Assembly: GCF_002119525.1 (NCBI RefSeq)
Contig: NZ_CP017916.1
Location: 1,674,001-1,738,000, forward strand
DNA from: Vibrio syngnathi
Lineage (GTDB): Bacteria > Pseudomonadota > Gammaproteobacteria > Enterobacterales > Vibrionaceae
Direction: 5' to 3'
DNA length: 64,000 nt
Shown in pieces: positions 53,869 to 61,782 of the stretch. Within the stretch, counting starts at the first letter, position 1. Each line of letters starts with the position of its first letter. A program made the position numbers and the translations under genes. Below the pieces are notes generated by a model. It saw only the letters and a list, made by a program, of their open reading frames with translations, made no database searches and was not told the DNA's origin.

Positions 53869-55857
53869 GTGATTCACTCCATTTTCATTGCCTTTCTGCT
53901 TTTCATCAACCTTTATTCCTTTAGCCAAGCATCAACAGCGGATCATGAATCTTCTCCAACAATTAGCACCTCGGTAATAGATCCCCACACAACTCCAAAT
54001 GCTGATTGGAACGCACTCTATCTGTCGACTCTAACTCATTCCCCTTCGCGCGCATTGAACATGCTGCAAACACGCTACACTAGCTCAACAACCTACGGAG
54101 ATAAGCTCTACCTATCGGCACTGCTATATCAATACATGAGCCAGCGCGATCAACCGTTTTATGGAATAGCTTCAAACGACAGTGACTACCAAGCAATAGA
54201 ACAAGCGTTTATTAATGCCCTAGTAAATGATGGACAAGGTCAGTACAAAGAAGCTCAGCAAGGCTTTTTGTCCATATTAGTAAAAATGCAATCAATCAAC
54301 GATGTTACAGGTAGAGCATTATTAAAATACCAATTATGTCGTTCTCTCAATGAGCAAGCTAAATATCATCAAGCGAACTATTATTGTTCTGCACTTCAGT
54401 CGGATTTACATGACATTGCTGACCCTGTATTACCAAAATTTGGCACTTATCGAGTGATTGCTAACAATCACCATTTCCGCAGCGACTATCAAGCCGCACT
54501 AGATACTTACCTATCACTGATAAGCGTGTTCCCACAAGGACACGATATTTCGGGGGTCTATAACGATGTGGGTAATTTGCTCAAAGAGTTAAAGCAATAT
54601 GATAAATCGGCAGAGTACCTCATAGAAGCACTCGCTCTGAGATCGGATGCTTCTGATTTGATGAAAGCACAAGTTCATCATAGCCTTGCAGATCTTTACC
54701 TTAATCAAGGACAAAGTGACCTAGCAATTAATCACTTTCAAAAAGCAAAAGCACTGTTGACTACATCATCTCATAGCTACGGTATTGCGCTAACAACTCT
54801 TGGTTTAGGAAAAGCATACACGCAGACGAAGAACTATGATTTGGCGAGAGACTACTTAGTAGAGTCTCTATCGGCTTCAAGCAAGCTAAACAACGATGTC
54901 ATTCGAATCAACGCTTTCTTGGCAATCAGCGATATGTTCGAAGACCAAAAACTTAAAACGGAAGCGCTCAATTACGCACAACAAGCTTTGGAGCTATCCG
55001 AACGAGTCACAAGACACAAATACACAGCTCAAGCACTACTTCAACTTTCTGATATTTATCAAACTCTCAGCGATTACAAGCAAGCTTTCTATTTCTATCA
55101 GCGATACTCATTAATACAGTTCGAAACCCGAGATATAGATAACAGATTGGCTTTTGAAGCACTAGATCTAGCTCATGCTAGGTACGAAAAAGAACTAGAG
55201 AGTTCTTTCCTGAGACATCAAGCAAATTTAGACCGACTTCAAATCGAAAAGATGGAACATCAAAGGATGGTGTATAACATCATTGTTATTCTATTGCTGT
55301 GTGCGGCTAGCTTTATGATCTTCACAAACAAAGCCATTCGTGCGAAAGCAGCAATCGATGCCATGACAAAGGCGTATAGTCGCACCGAGATAATACGAAG
55401 AGTCAAGCGTATCAAAGCCTGTAAAGGAACAGAAAAACAACATGTTCTCGTTTTACTCGATCTAGATAAATTCAAGAAAATTAATGACCAATATGGCCAC
55501 CCTACTGGTGATCGAGCACTCGTCCATATCAGTGAGCAAATTAGAAAGCACTTAATGAGTGATGAATTGTTTGGCCGCTTAGGCGGTGAAGAGTTTCTTA
55601 TCATGCTGACCGACACTAAACCTTCTGAAGTACAAGAGCGTGTAGAGGAGTTACATTATGCCATTTCGAGTGCAGTCTTCTTATCAGAAAACAAAAAGCC
55701 ACTTAATGTAACCGCGAGCTTTGCTTATTTAGCAACCTCAAACGCATTAAGTGACTTTGATGACTTGTATTCAGTGCTTGACCAGGCGCTGTATCAAGCA
55801 AAGAGCAACGGCCGAAACTGCATCATTGATGCTTATAACGAACCTATTGACTCATGA
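53869..55857 (+). CDS. Diguanylate cyclase with periplasmic TPR sensor domain
   Basis: A 662-residue membrane protein that should make c-di-GMP. The start is GTG 53869, which opens a signal-like segment (MIHSIFIAFLLFINLYSF). Residues ~130-440 contain about six to eight TPR-like helical repeats (YDKSAEYLIEALALRS, QSDLAINHFQKAKALL, KTEALNYAQQALELSE), predicted to be periplasmic. One membrane helix follows at about 465-485 (MVYNIIVILLLCAASFMIF), then a cytoplasmic GGDEF domain with GGEEF at about 571-575 and the metal-binding LVLLDLDKFKKINDQYGHPT. The product-inhibition RxxD site is absent (LMSD in its place). No EAL domain. It is convergent with queC, with a two-base gap. Confidence 0.9.
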   Translation: MIHSIFIAFLLFINLYSFSQASTADHESSPTISTSVIDPHTTPNADWNALYLSTLTHSPSRALNMLQTRYTSSTTYGDKLYLSALLYQYMSQRDQPFYGIASNDSDYQAIEQAFINALVNDGQGQYKEAQQGFLSILVKMQSINDVTGRALLKYQLCRSLNEQAKYHQANYYCSALQSDLHDIADPVLPKFGTYRVIANNHHFRSDYQAALDTYLSLISVFPQGHDISGVYNDVGNLLKELKQYDKSAEYLIEALALRSDASDLMKAQVHHSLADLYLNQGQSDLAINHFQKAKALLTTSSHSYGIALTTLGLGKAYTQTKNYDLARDYLVESLSASSKLNNDVIRINAFLAISDMFEDQKLKTEALNYAQQALELSERVTRHKYTAQALLQLSDIYQTLSDYKQAFYFYQRYSLIQFETRDIDNRLAFEALDLAHARYEKELESSFLRHQANLDRLQIEKMEHQRMVYNIIVILLLCAASFMIFTNKAIRAKAAIDAMTKAYSRTEIIRRVKRIKACKGTEKQHVLVLLDLDKFKKINDQYGHPTGDRALVHISEQIRKHLMSDELFGRLGGEEFLIMLTDTKPSEVQERVEELHYAISSAVFLSENKKPLNVTASFAYLATSNALSDFDDLYSVLDQALYQAKSNGRNCIIDAYNEPIDS

Positions 55858-55859
55858 GG

Positions 55860-56555
55860 TTATTTATTCTCACCCTGCTTGCGAACCAATTCAGCCATAA
55901 TACCTTCGCGATCACCTAGGTAATCGCTAAGGCCTATTTTGCGTAGTTCACACGCTGGACAATCGCCACAACCGCTGCCGATGATGCCATTGTAACAAGT
56001 CAGTGTTTTATTGCGAACAAGCTCAAGTGCTGAGTACTGGTCGGCCAACGCCCATGTTTCAGCTTTGTTGAGCCACATTAACGGTGTTTTAATATCAAGC
56101 GGCTTGTCCATACCTTGTACAAGCGCAGAGTTCATCGCTTTCACAAAGTCATTACGACAATCAGGGTAGCCTGAGAAATCAGTTTCACACACGCCCGTGA
56201 TTACGGTATTTGCACCGATTTGGTAAGCGTAAATACCCGCCAAAGTTAAGAACAGAATATTACGACCGGGAACAAAAGAGTTTGGTAGTCCATTCTCTTG
56301 TAGCTCATGAGACACAGGAATATCGTCACGAGTCAGAGAGCTGATAGCCAGTTCATTCAACAGAGTCACATCCATCACTTTGTGCGCTTTCACACCAAGC
56401 TCTTTTGACAATGACTCTGCCACTTCAATCTCGAGTCTATGGCGCTGACCATAGTCAAACGTAATCGCATGAACTTCATCATACTCTTTTAAAGCTTGAA
56501 CAAGACACGTTGTTGAGTCTTGACCACCACTGAATACTACGACTGCTTTTTTCAT
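55860..56555 (-). CDS. queC: 7-cyano-7-deazaguanine synthase QueC
   Basis: QueC converts 7-carboxy-7-deazaguanine to preQ0 using ATP and ammonia, in queuosine biosynthesis. The 231-residue product has the PP-loop [16 protein letters not shown] and the zinc cysteines in [20 protein letters not shown], plus [24 protein letters not shown] lies six bases upstream of the ATG. It follows queE by 60 bases on the same strand and is probably co-transcribed with it. Confidence 0.96.
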   Translation of the reverse strand: MKKAVVVFSGGQDSTTCLVQALKEYDEVHAITFDYGQRHRLEIEVAESLSKELGVKAHKVMDVTLLNELAISSLTRDDIPVSHELQENGLPNSFVPGRNILFLTLAGIYAYQIGANTVITGVCETDFSGYPDCRNDFVKAMNSALVQGMDKPLDIKTPLMWLNKAETWALADQYSALELVRNKTLTCYNGIIGSGCGDCPACELRKIGLSDYLGDREGIMAELVRKQGENK

Positions 56556-56615
56556 CTTAAATCCTTACGAGAATCTTCTACTAGCGACTTATCTAGGCCA
56601 GTAAACAAATGCAAC

Positions 56616-57284
56616 CTATGCGATGCTCAAATATTTGTGAGTTTGAATAGATAAACGCCAGTTACGTTCAATACAGGTATCAATACACAGTTGCGTTGCA
56701 CGTTCTTTTTGGCTAATAGGTTGAAGTGCAATGACTGTATTTTCAGGAACATCGGCTCTAGCAATAAGAGCATCTAGTTGCTCGATATCTTTACCTGTAC
56801 CAACAGGGTGCTTGATTTCATTCGCACGAACGAGTGCGCTATCAAGGATATCCAATTTGGCTTTCATTGCGACTTTTGGTGACACCGTAACCCAAGTACC
56901 CAGTGTGGCTTTTACTTCCGATGTTCCGCTGGTCTCAATCTGACAGCGACAACCGTGCTGCTCAAATGCTTCAGTAAGAGGGACAAGATCATAGATGCAC
57001 GGCTCACCACCGGTAATCACAATGTGCTTAGCGGTGTAACCTTGCTTGATGTATTCATTCACGATTCCTTGCGCATCAATTGCAGACCAAGTCGGTGAAT
57101 CCTCTGTCTTAACCATAATATCACCAAGGCTCGTTTCATCTTCCGGCAACGCTTCCCAAGTCTGTTTGGTATCACACCAAGAACAGCCTACAGGGCAAAT
57201 TTGCAGTCGAACAAAAACAGCAGGAACGCCGGTAAATACGCCCTCGCCCTGGATGGTTTCAAACATTTCATTAATCTTGTACAA
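56616..57284 (-). CDS. queE: 7-carboxy-7-deazaguanine synthase QueE
   Basis: QueE is a radical-SAM enzyme that makes 7-carboxy-7-deazaguanine from 6-carboxy-tetrahydropterin. The 222-residue product has the cluster motif CPVGCSWCDTKQTW and the upstream MFETIQGEGVFTGVPAVFVR, with TGGEPCIYDL further on. The start is TTG at 57284, supported by GAGGG five to six bases upstream; it aligns with the E. coli start just before INEMFQTLQGEG. Downstream is queC. I saw no preQ1 riboswitch in the 185 bases before it. Confidence 0.95.
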   Translation of the reverse strand: MYKINEMFETIQGEGVFTGVPAVFVRLQICPVGCSWCDTKQTWEALPEDETSLGDIMVKTEDSPTWSAIDAQGIVNEYIKQGYTAKHIVITGGEPCIYDLVPLTEAFEQHGCRCQIETSGTSEVKATLGTWVTVSPKVAMKAKLDILDSALVRANEIKHPVGTGKDIEQLDALIARADVPENTVIALQPISQKERATQLCIDTCIERNWRLSIQTHKYLSIA

Positions 57285-57469
57285 CTTACCCTCAGCTCAA
57301 TCATTTGATGAAATTAATCAACCGCAGACCTTAAAGCACTTGCCCCTTTTGGTCAAACAAATGAGTACTGATAAATGAGTTGATCAAAGCCCTAGCCTGA
57401 ACTTTCAAGTTCCCTTATCCTTTCGCCCATTAGATTTCGTTAGCTTTTAATTTTTTAGTAAGGAACAAC

Positions 57470-58279
57470 ATGTACAAACTGATTGCTCTTGATATGGATG
57501 GCACACTGCTCAACAGTGATAAAGTAATTTCTCAAGAGAACAAAGACGCGATTGCCAAAGCACGCGCTGCAGGTGTGAAAGTGGTTCTGGCTTCTGGTCG
57601 TCCTTTGGAAGGCATGCAGAGTAAGTTAGACGAGCTTTCAATCAACGGCGAAGATGACTTTGTGCTCTTCTACAACGGCTCTATGGTTCAAAACGTCTCT
57701 ACAAAAGAACTCATTCATAGTGAGATCAGCAATGGTAAAGCCGCGAAAGAGATCGCAACCCTCGCTGTACAGCTTGGTGGTTATGTTCATGCATTCAGCA
57801 AGATTCATGGCTTAATCACGCCTGAAAACAATGAGTACACAGCTATTGAAGCGCGTATTAATGGCTTAGAGATTACCGAGTTCGACTTTTCTCAACTAGA
57901 AGATGACCACGAAATCATCAAAACTATGATTGTCGCAGAACCAAGCAAGCTGACTGAAATCATCAGCAAGTTGCCACAAGAGCTTAAGACTCAATTTACT
58001 ATCGTGCAAAGTGCACCATTCTTCTTAGAGTTCCTAAACCCAAATTCAAACAAGGGTGTCGGTATTGAGGCGATAGCAAAGCACTTGGGTATTACAGCAG
58101 AAGAAGTAATCTGCATGGGTGACGCTGAAAACGATCATCATATGCTTGAATACGCTGGCCTTGGCATTGCAATGGAAAACGCAATGGAAGAAACCAAGAA
58201 ACTGGCGGATCACATCACAGCGAGCAACGACGACCATGGTGTAGCGGTCGCGATTGAGAAGTTTATCTTCAACTCGTAA
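57470..58279 (+). CDS. yidA: HAD-family sugar phosphatase YidA (Cof type)
   Basis: A 269-residue cytoplasmic phosphatase that acts on sugar phosphates such as erythrose-4-phosphate and glucose-1-phosphate in E. coli (YidA, 270 residues). HAD motif I is IALDMDGTLL, motif II VVLASGRP, motif III is around NKGVGIEAIAKHLGI and motif IV is CMGDAENDHHML. The C2-type cap lies between II and III. AAGGA precedes the ATG by six bases. It is followed by a strong terminator. Confidence 0.94.
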   Translation: MYKLIALDMDGTLLNSDKVISQENKDAIAKARAAGVKVVLASGRPLEGMQSKLDELSINGEDDFVLFYNGSMVQNVSTKELIHSEISNGKAAKEIATLAVQLGGYVHAFSKIHGLITPENNEYTAIEARINGLEITEFDFSQLEDDHEIIKTMIVAEPSKLTEIISKLPQELKTQFTIVQSAPFFLEFLNPNSNKGVGIEAIAKHLGITAEEVICMGDAENDHHMLEYAGLGIAMENAMEETKKLADHITASNDDHGVAVAIEKFIFNS

Positions 58280-58330
58280 ACGCTGAACAGGTTCTAATGA
58301 GAATTACTTTTTGCTTGTTGCAGAAATGAC

Positions 58331-58357
58331 AAAGGCTGTGCACTGCACAGCCTTTTT
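58331..58357. terminator. Terminator between yidA and the Nudix/PAP2 gene
   Basis: AAAGGCTGTGC (58331-58341) pairs with GCACAGCCTTT (58345-58355) around ACT, with a T-run continuing on the plus strand. It sits between two convergent genes. Confidence 0.9.
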
Positions 58358-58380
58358 TGATTTTATATTAGTCGGTTCGC

Positions 58381-59793
58381 CTACTCTCTTTTCCATGGCA
58401 GACGAAACGCCACTACACCAAATAGAATCAAGATTGGGAAACGTAAGGTCTCAACGATAAATGAAGCGATGCCACTGAATGAGACGAAACTTCCTGCCCA
58501 GCTAATCAGCAGATTCCCCGCTAACAACATCGCCATCACTCCAAATACAATCTTGAATGAGAACTGGCCGACCAAAGGCTTCGAATCCGTTAACGTTACT
58601 AAGCATGCAATCGTCATCAAAATTGCTACCCAGAAAGAGAATGTTGGCAGTGGCCATATCACCGTGAGAACAATCGACAGTAAGCACAATGCCCACCAGA
58701 CACCTTTAGAGCTTAATAAGGCACTAATATCAACATCAGGTTTCGCATCTAATCTCACGATGTGCCAAGTCGTTAACGCGCCCAATACGCCTCCCATTAA
58801 GACATCACTAAAGAACGCACTGCCTGAATAAGACGTAAATAGCATAATCCACAGTAGGCCCGCGAGCACTATCAAAATCGATTTTTGCTCCAAGAGGCGC
58901 TTTAGTTTCCAAAAGACTAACAAGGTTAAACTCACCCACAAGCCAGCCAATAAACTTGGAAAGCTATACCCACTGCTCATCACTAGCTTCAATGTTGGCA
59001 AGTAAGCATGCGGACGTGGAAAACCAAACCCTTGGTGGGCGATTAAAGTGAGCAATGTCACCGAGATCAAAGTGAAGCCAAACTTCAACGCGAAGTTACG
59101 GCCAAAATGCCAAGCAATTAGCGGCAATATCACGATGAAAACCCATGGCTTCGCTAACGAGTCAGTTAAAAGTACAGTATTCGCAAACACGCTTGGCATC
59201 TTATCGAACGCGTTTTGAAGCGACACAATCCAATTTAATTCAACTTGATGGACTTTCGGTGCCGCGCCCACCAGCTCAGTCACATACGTCACAGGTTGAT
59301 CTGTCGCGGATAAAAAGAATTCGTTAATCTCAGACCATTGCTCTGGGTAACGGTATTGGTTGGCTTGCAACTCCGTAGGTGGCAATAACATCGCGCGACT
59401 GACTTCCACACCATAATGAGGAGCAAACCAGATTGGTAGCTCAAAGCCACCTAACTCATTTCGAGCTTTGTAACTGATCACTTCAGAGTCAGAGACACAA
59501 TCATACACAACGGCACTGTCGGTATATCCCAACACATCACCGACCGTCACGGACAAGCCCGCCTCTTCCCAAGTTTCTCGTTGCGCCGCGACCGATGGCG
59601 GCTCACCAGAAACCACAGTGCCTCCCGGTAGAGACAATTGCCCCGTGATCAATTCATCAACCAATACGATTTGGTTATCGGCACGTACTACACACAAGGC
59701 GCCCGCGATATGATCGGGCAAAGTGTTGCTTGCCCAAGCGGAAGTAGTACTCAAAAGAGATAATATGAAAACTAATAAATGTCGAATAGCCAA
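58381..59793 (-). CDS. Secreted Nudix domain fused to a degenerate PAP2 membrane domain
   Basis: The 470-residue product has a signal peptide (to about WAS, residue 22), a Nudix domain (about 25-165) and then about ten hydrophobic segments of a PAP2-type domain. The Nudix box is complete in its catalytic residues: G58-x5-E64-x7-RE(72-73)TWEEAGL(80), so it should hydrolyse a nucleoside- or lipid-linked diphosphate on the periplasmic side. The PAP2 part keeps FPRPHAYL (RP at 260-261) but has lost the catalytic histidines: PSGH is SSGY (273-276), and the SRx5Hx3D motif is TSYSGSAFFSD, without Arg or His. That domain is probably a membrane or lipid-binding scaffold. The start is a TTG; AGG lies about nine bases upstream. 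Natural substrate unknown. Confidence 0.85.
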   Translation of the reverse strand: MAIRHLLVFILSLLSTTSAWASNTLPDHIAGALCVVRADNQIVLVDELITGQLSLPGGTVVSGEPPSVAAQRETWEEAGLSVTVGDVLGYTDSAVVYDCVSDSEVISYKARNELGGFELPIWFAPHYGVEVSRAMLLPPTELQANQYRYPEQWSEINEFFLSATDQPVTYVTELVGAAPKVHQVELNWIVSLQNAFDKMPSVFANTVLLTDSLAKPWVFIVILPLIAWHFGRNFALKFGFTLISVTLLTLIAHQGFGFPRPHAYLPTLKLVMSSGYSFPSLLAGLWVSLTLLVFWKLKRLLEQKSILIVLAGLLWIMLFTSYSGSAFFSDVLMGGVLGALTTWHIVRLDAKPDVDISALLSSKGVWWALCLLSIVLTVIWPLPTFSFWVAILMTIACLVTLTDSKPLVGQFSFKIVFGVMAMLLAGNLLISWAGSFVSFSGIASFIVETLRFPILILFGVVAFRLPWKRE

Positions 59794-59865
59794 CGAGTTT
59801 ACCTAAAAATAAGAGAAAAAGTTAAAGACTGCTCTAGTGTAATCAAACACGCACAAAATCGCTGT

Positions 59866-60345
59866 CTACGTTTTGTGCAAAGCCTTCCTCATCCATTGAA
59901 TGTGAGGTGTGAACCCCATTTTTTGGTAGAAGTCCTTGGCAGGTGAATTAAAGTCCCAAACCTCTACAAAGACTTGTTCAACCCCATAATCATCAAAAGT
60001 CGCTTCAACTTTGCTAAACAACTTTTCAGCAATCGATTCTTTTCGATAATCAGGCAAGACAAACAGTTCATCGACACTCCCCATCGGCACCGGTTTACTC
60101 ACCGTTGAGATAAGCTCACAAAAATGTCCGGAGATAAAGCCAACAATGAGCTCACCTTTTAATGCCACATAAACTAAGCATTCAGGATCATCCAAGTAAC
60201 GTGCAATGCTTTTTTCCTGCTCAATCTCTTCTGCCGTTTTAAAGTGCTCTGGGCTAGCAAGGTGGTGGTGATGGTGGAGATCGAACATTAACTCGTTAAG
60301 TTGTTCCAAATCCGTGTGCTTTGCAGCCCTTAAGATGACATTCAT
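59866..60345 (-). CDS. GNAT-family N-acetyltransferase
   Basis: A 159-residue GNAT acyltransferase that should use acetyl-CoA on an unknown amine. I chose the ATG at 60343-60345, which gives MNVILRAAKHTDLEQL; a longer frame from a TTG at 60363 adds six residues. Motif A is VDELFVLPDYRKESIAEKLF (the R/Q-x-x-G/A CoA loop is relaxed to RKESIA), with FVEVWDFNSPAKDFYQKMGF as motif B. A run of five histidines (DLHHHHHLAS) near residue 25 is unusual and could bind metal. Confidence 0.85.
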   Translation of the reverse strand: MNVILRAAKHTDLEQLNELMFDLHHHHHLASPEHFKTAEEIEQEKSIARYLDDPECLVYVALKGELIVGFISGHFCELISTVSKPVPMGSVDELFVLPDYRKESIAEKLFSKVEATFDDYGVEQVFVEVWDFNSPAKDFYQKMGFTPHIQWMRKALHKT

Positions 60346-60463
60346 GACTATTGCGCTTCTCAAACCAAATTAATATCTAAACTGAGTCTAGTTTACTTGG
60401 CGTGAGTATCTATACAAGTTATTGAATTAATTCATTGTTTGAAGTGCGTATTTTAGATGCAAA

Positions 60464-60486
60464 AACGGCCACATTACGTGGCCATT
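60464..60486 (-). terminator. Terminator after the glycine-zipper lipoprotein gene
   Basis: On the minus strand GGCCAC (60483-60478) and GTGGCC (60472-60467) pair around GTAAT, followed by GTTTTTGC. Confidence 0.75.
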
Positions 60487-60548
60487 CTGTTTGAATGATT
60501 TTCAATTAAACTAATATCTAGGCTTTAGCTTTAGTTGTAGCTTCAGCT

Positions 60549-60950
60549 TTATGCGCCGTTGTCCTCTTTCTCTTCTTTGAGATCAGCAAGCTGTTGTTCT
60601 AGTTCAATAAGCTTAATTTCAGCCTCTACTTCAGCAACTCGCTTTTCTGCATCGGTGCGATTGTCTTGCGCCAGACCATCAGCAGTGACTTGGGTTCGTT
60701 GTGCGCTTCTTGCATCATCCGTATCTTTCATTGAACCAGCAACACCACCGGTCACACCACCCAATGCAGCACCCTTCGCGGCTAAGCTCGCATCTCCAGT
60801 TAGAGCGCCTGCTGTCGCTCCTAATAAAGCACCACCCACAGCACCACGATTACGTGCAGCATTCTCATTTTCGTTATCCATTGCTGGTGATGCGCAACCA
60901 GAAAGAGTCACAATCAGTGTCGCTAAAAGAAAAGGTTTAGTGAATTTCAT
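60549..60950 (-). CDS. Glycine-zipper outer-membrane lipoprotein
   Basis: A 133-residue lipoprotein. The lipobox LSGC lies at about residues 16-19, so it is lipid-anchored. A glycine-zipper segment follows (RGAVGGALLGATAGALTGDA, GAALGGVTGGVAGSM), of the kind found in YMGG/SlyB-like proteins that pack in membranes. The C-terminal ~45 residues are a charged coiled coil (EKRVAEVEAEIKLIELEQQL). The role is not known; envelope integrity or stress response is typical of such proteins. A large open frame on the opposite strand is a codon shadow. Confidence 0.82.
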   Translation of the reverse strand: MKFTKPFLLATLIVTLSGCASPAMDNENENAARNRGAVGGALLGATAGALTGDASLAAKGAALGGVTGGVAGSMKDTDDARSAQRTQVTADGLAQDNRTDAEKRVAEVEAEIKLIELEQQLADLKEEKEDNGA

Positions 60951-61124
60951 AGGAGTCTCGCTTAGTTCTTCGTTTGGAGTAGAGCCATCTTAAGCAGAAC
61001 CGTTAATGAGATAAATAAAGCCACGTTTAGACGATACATCATGTTCAGTTATGTATTATTCAGCCTTCACATAATTACTTAATAATATATATCTTTAAGC
61101 TCGCTTTAGCCTGACAAACAAAAA

Positions 61125-61145
61125 AGGCGACCAATAAGGTCGCCT
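61125..61145 (-). terminator. Terminator after the 61189-61635 gene
   Basis: AGGCGACC (61125-61132) pairs with GGTCGCCT (61138-61145) around AATAA. On the minus strand the stem runs into TTTTTTG. Confidence 0.85.
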
Positions 61146-61188
61146 CAATCTAGCTTTCTCAATAATTTTTGTATTTCACATGTCGCTC

Positions 61189-61635
61189 TTAGCCTTTGGA
61201 CCAAAAGTTTTGCATATTTTCTGCGCTAGGTGGTGGCCTAACACCGCAATCTCGATAATGATTTTTATCGCCGATCCCCAGTATCTTGCCATTTTCGTCA
61301 TCAATCATAGCGGCTACTTTGACACCGTCTCCCACATGACGAGTCAACACGACAATTTCACCGGCTCTTTCAGACCTTACCGCGCCTAAGATTTGATATT
61401 CGTAGCGACCTTTCCTTGAATTAACGATCATCTTCGAGTTAATCGGGTCGGCTTCATACCCCACGCCCATATCAAAAACTGCTTGATAGAGATCGACGCC
61501 AGTCTTGGACACACATTTAAATATCTTGGGATGACTCAATGGCTCTAACAACGCTCTACTCGCTTCATCCTTTGAAATACTGGCACTAGCAGCACCACTG
61601 ACCAGTAAAGCAATCAACAAAAAGTAAGCTCGCAT
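61189..61635 (-). CDS. Small secreted protein of unknown function
   Basis: A 148-residue protein I do not recognise. It has a clear signal peptide (MRAYFLLIALLVSGAASASI), so it is periplasmic or surface-exposed. Two cysteines in the mature part (FKCVSKTG and YRDCGVRPP) could form a disulfide. A beta-rich core contains RYEYQILGAVRSERAGEIVV. GAGGT precedes the ATG by five bases. It stands alone between prpE and the lipoprotein gene. Confidence 0.75.
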   Translation of the reverse strand: MRAYFLLIALLVSGAASASISKDEASRALLEPLSHPKIFKCVSKTGVDLYQAVFDMGVGYEADPINSKMIVNSRKGRYEYQILGAVRSERAGEIVVLTRHVGDGVKVAAMIDDENGKILGIGDKNHYRDCGVRPPPSAENMQNFWSKG

Positions 61636-61782
61636 AAAAAGACCTCAATATGTGGGGTTCATAATGAGGTCATCGTAAACGCAATGGATAAGCGGATGAA
61701 TAAAGTAGAGTTTAGGTAAACCATCACGCTGGGTTATGTATAAATCAACAAGCCGAAGGTGAGATTACCTAAACTGCGACGT

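Noticed and set aside
57046..57378. Plus-strand open frame of 110 codons opposite queE
   Set aside because: Almost entirely antisense to the conserved radical-SAM region of queE.
57285..57469. Possible preQ1 riboswitch upstream of queE or yidA
   Set aside because: No matching aptamer pattern was seen, and queE has an ordinary Shine-Dalgarno sequence.
60559..60993. Plus-strand open frame of 144 codons opposite the glycine-zipper lipoprotein
   Set aside because: The composition (Ser/Ala/Arg/Pro-rich) is that of an antisense shadow; the minus frame has a clear lipobox and coiled coil.
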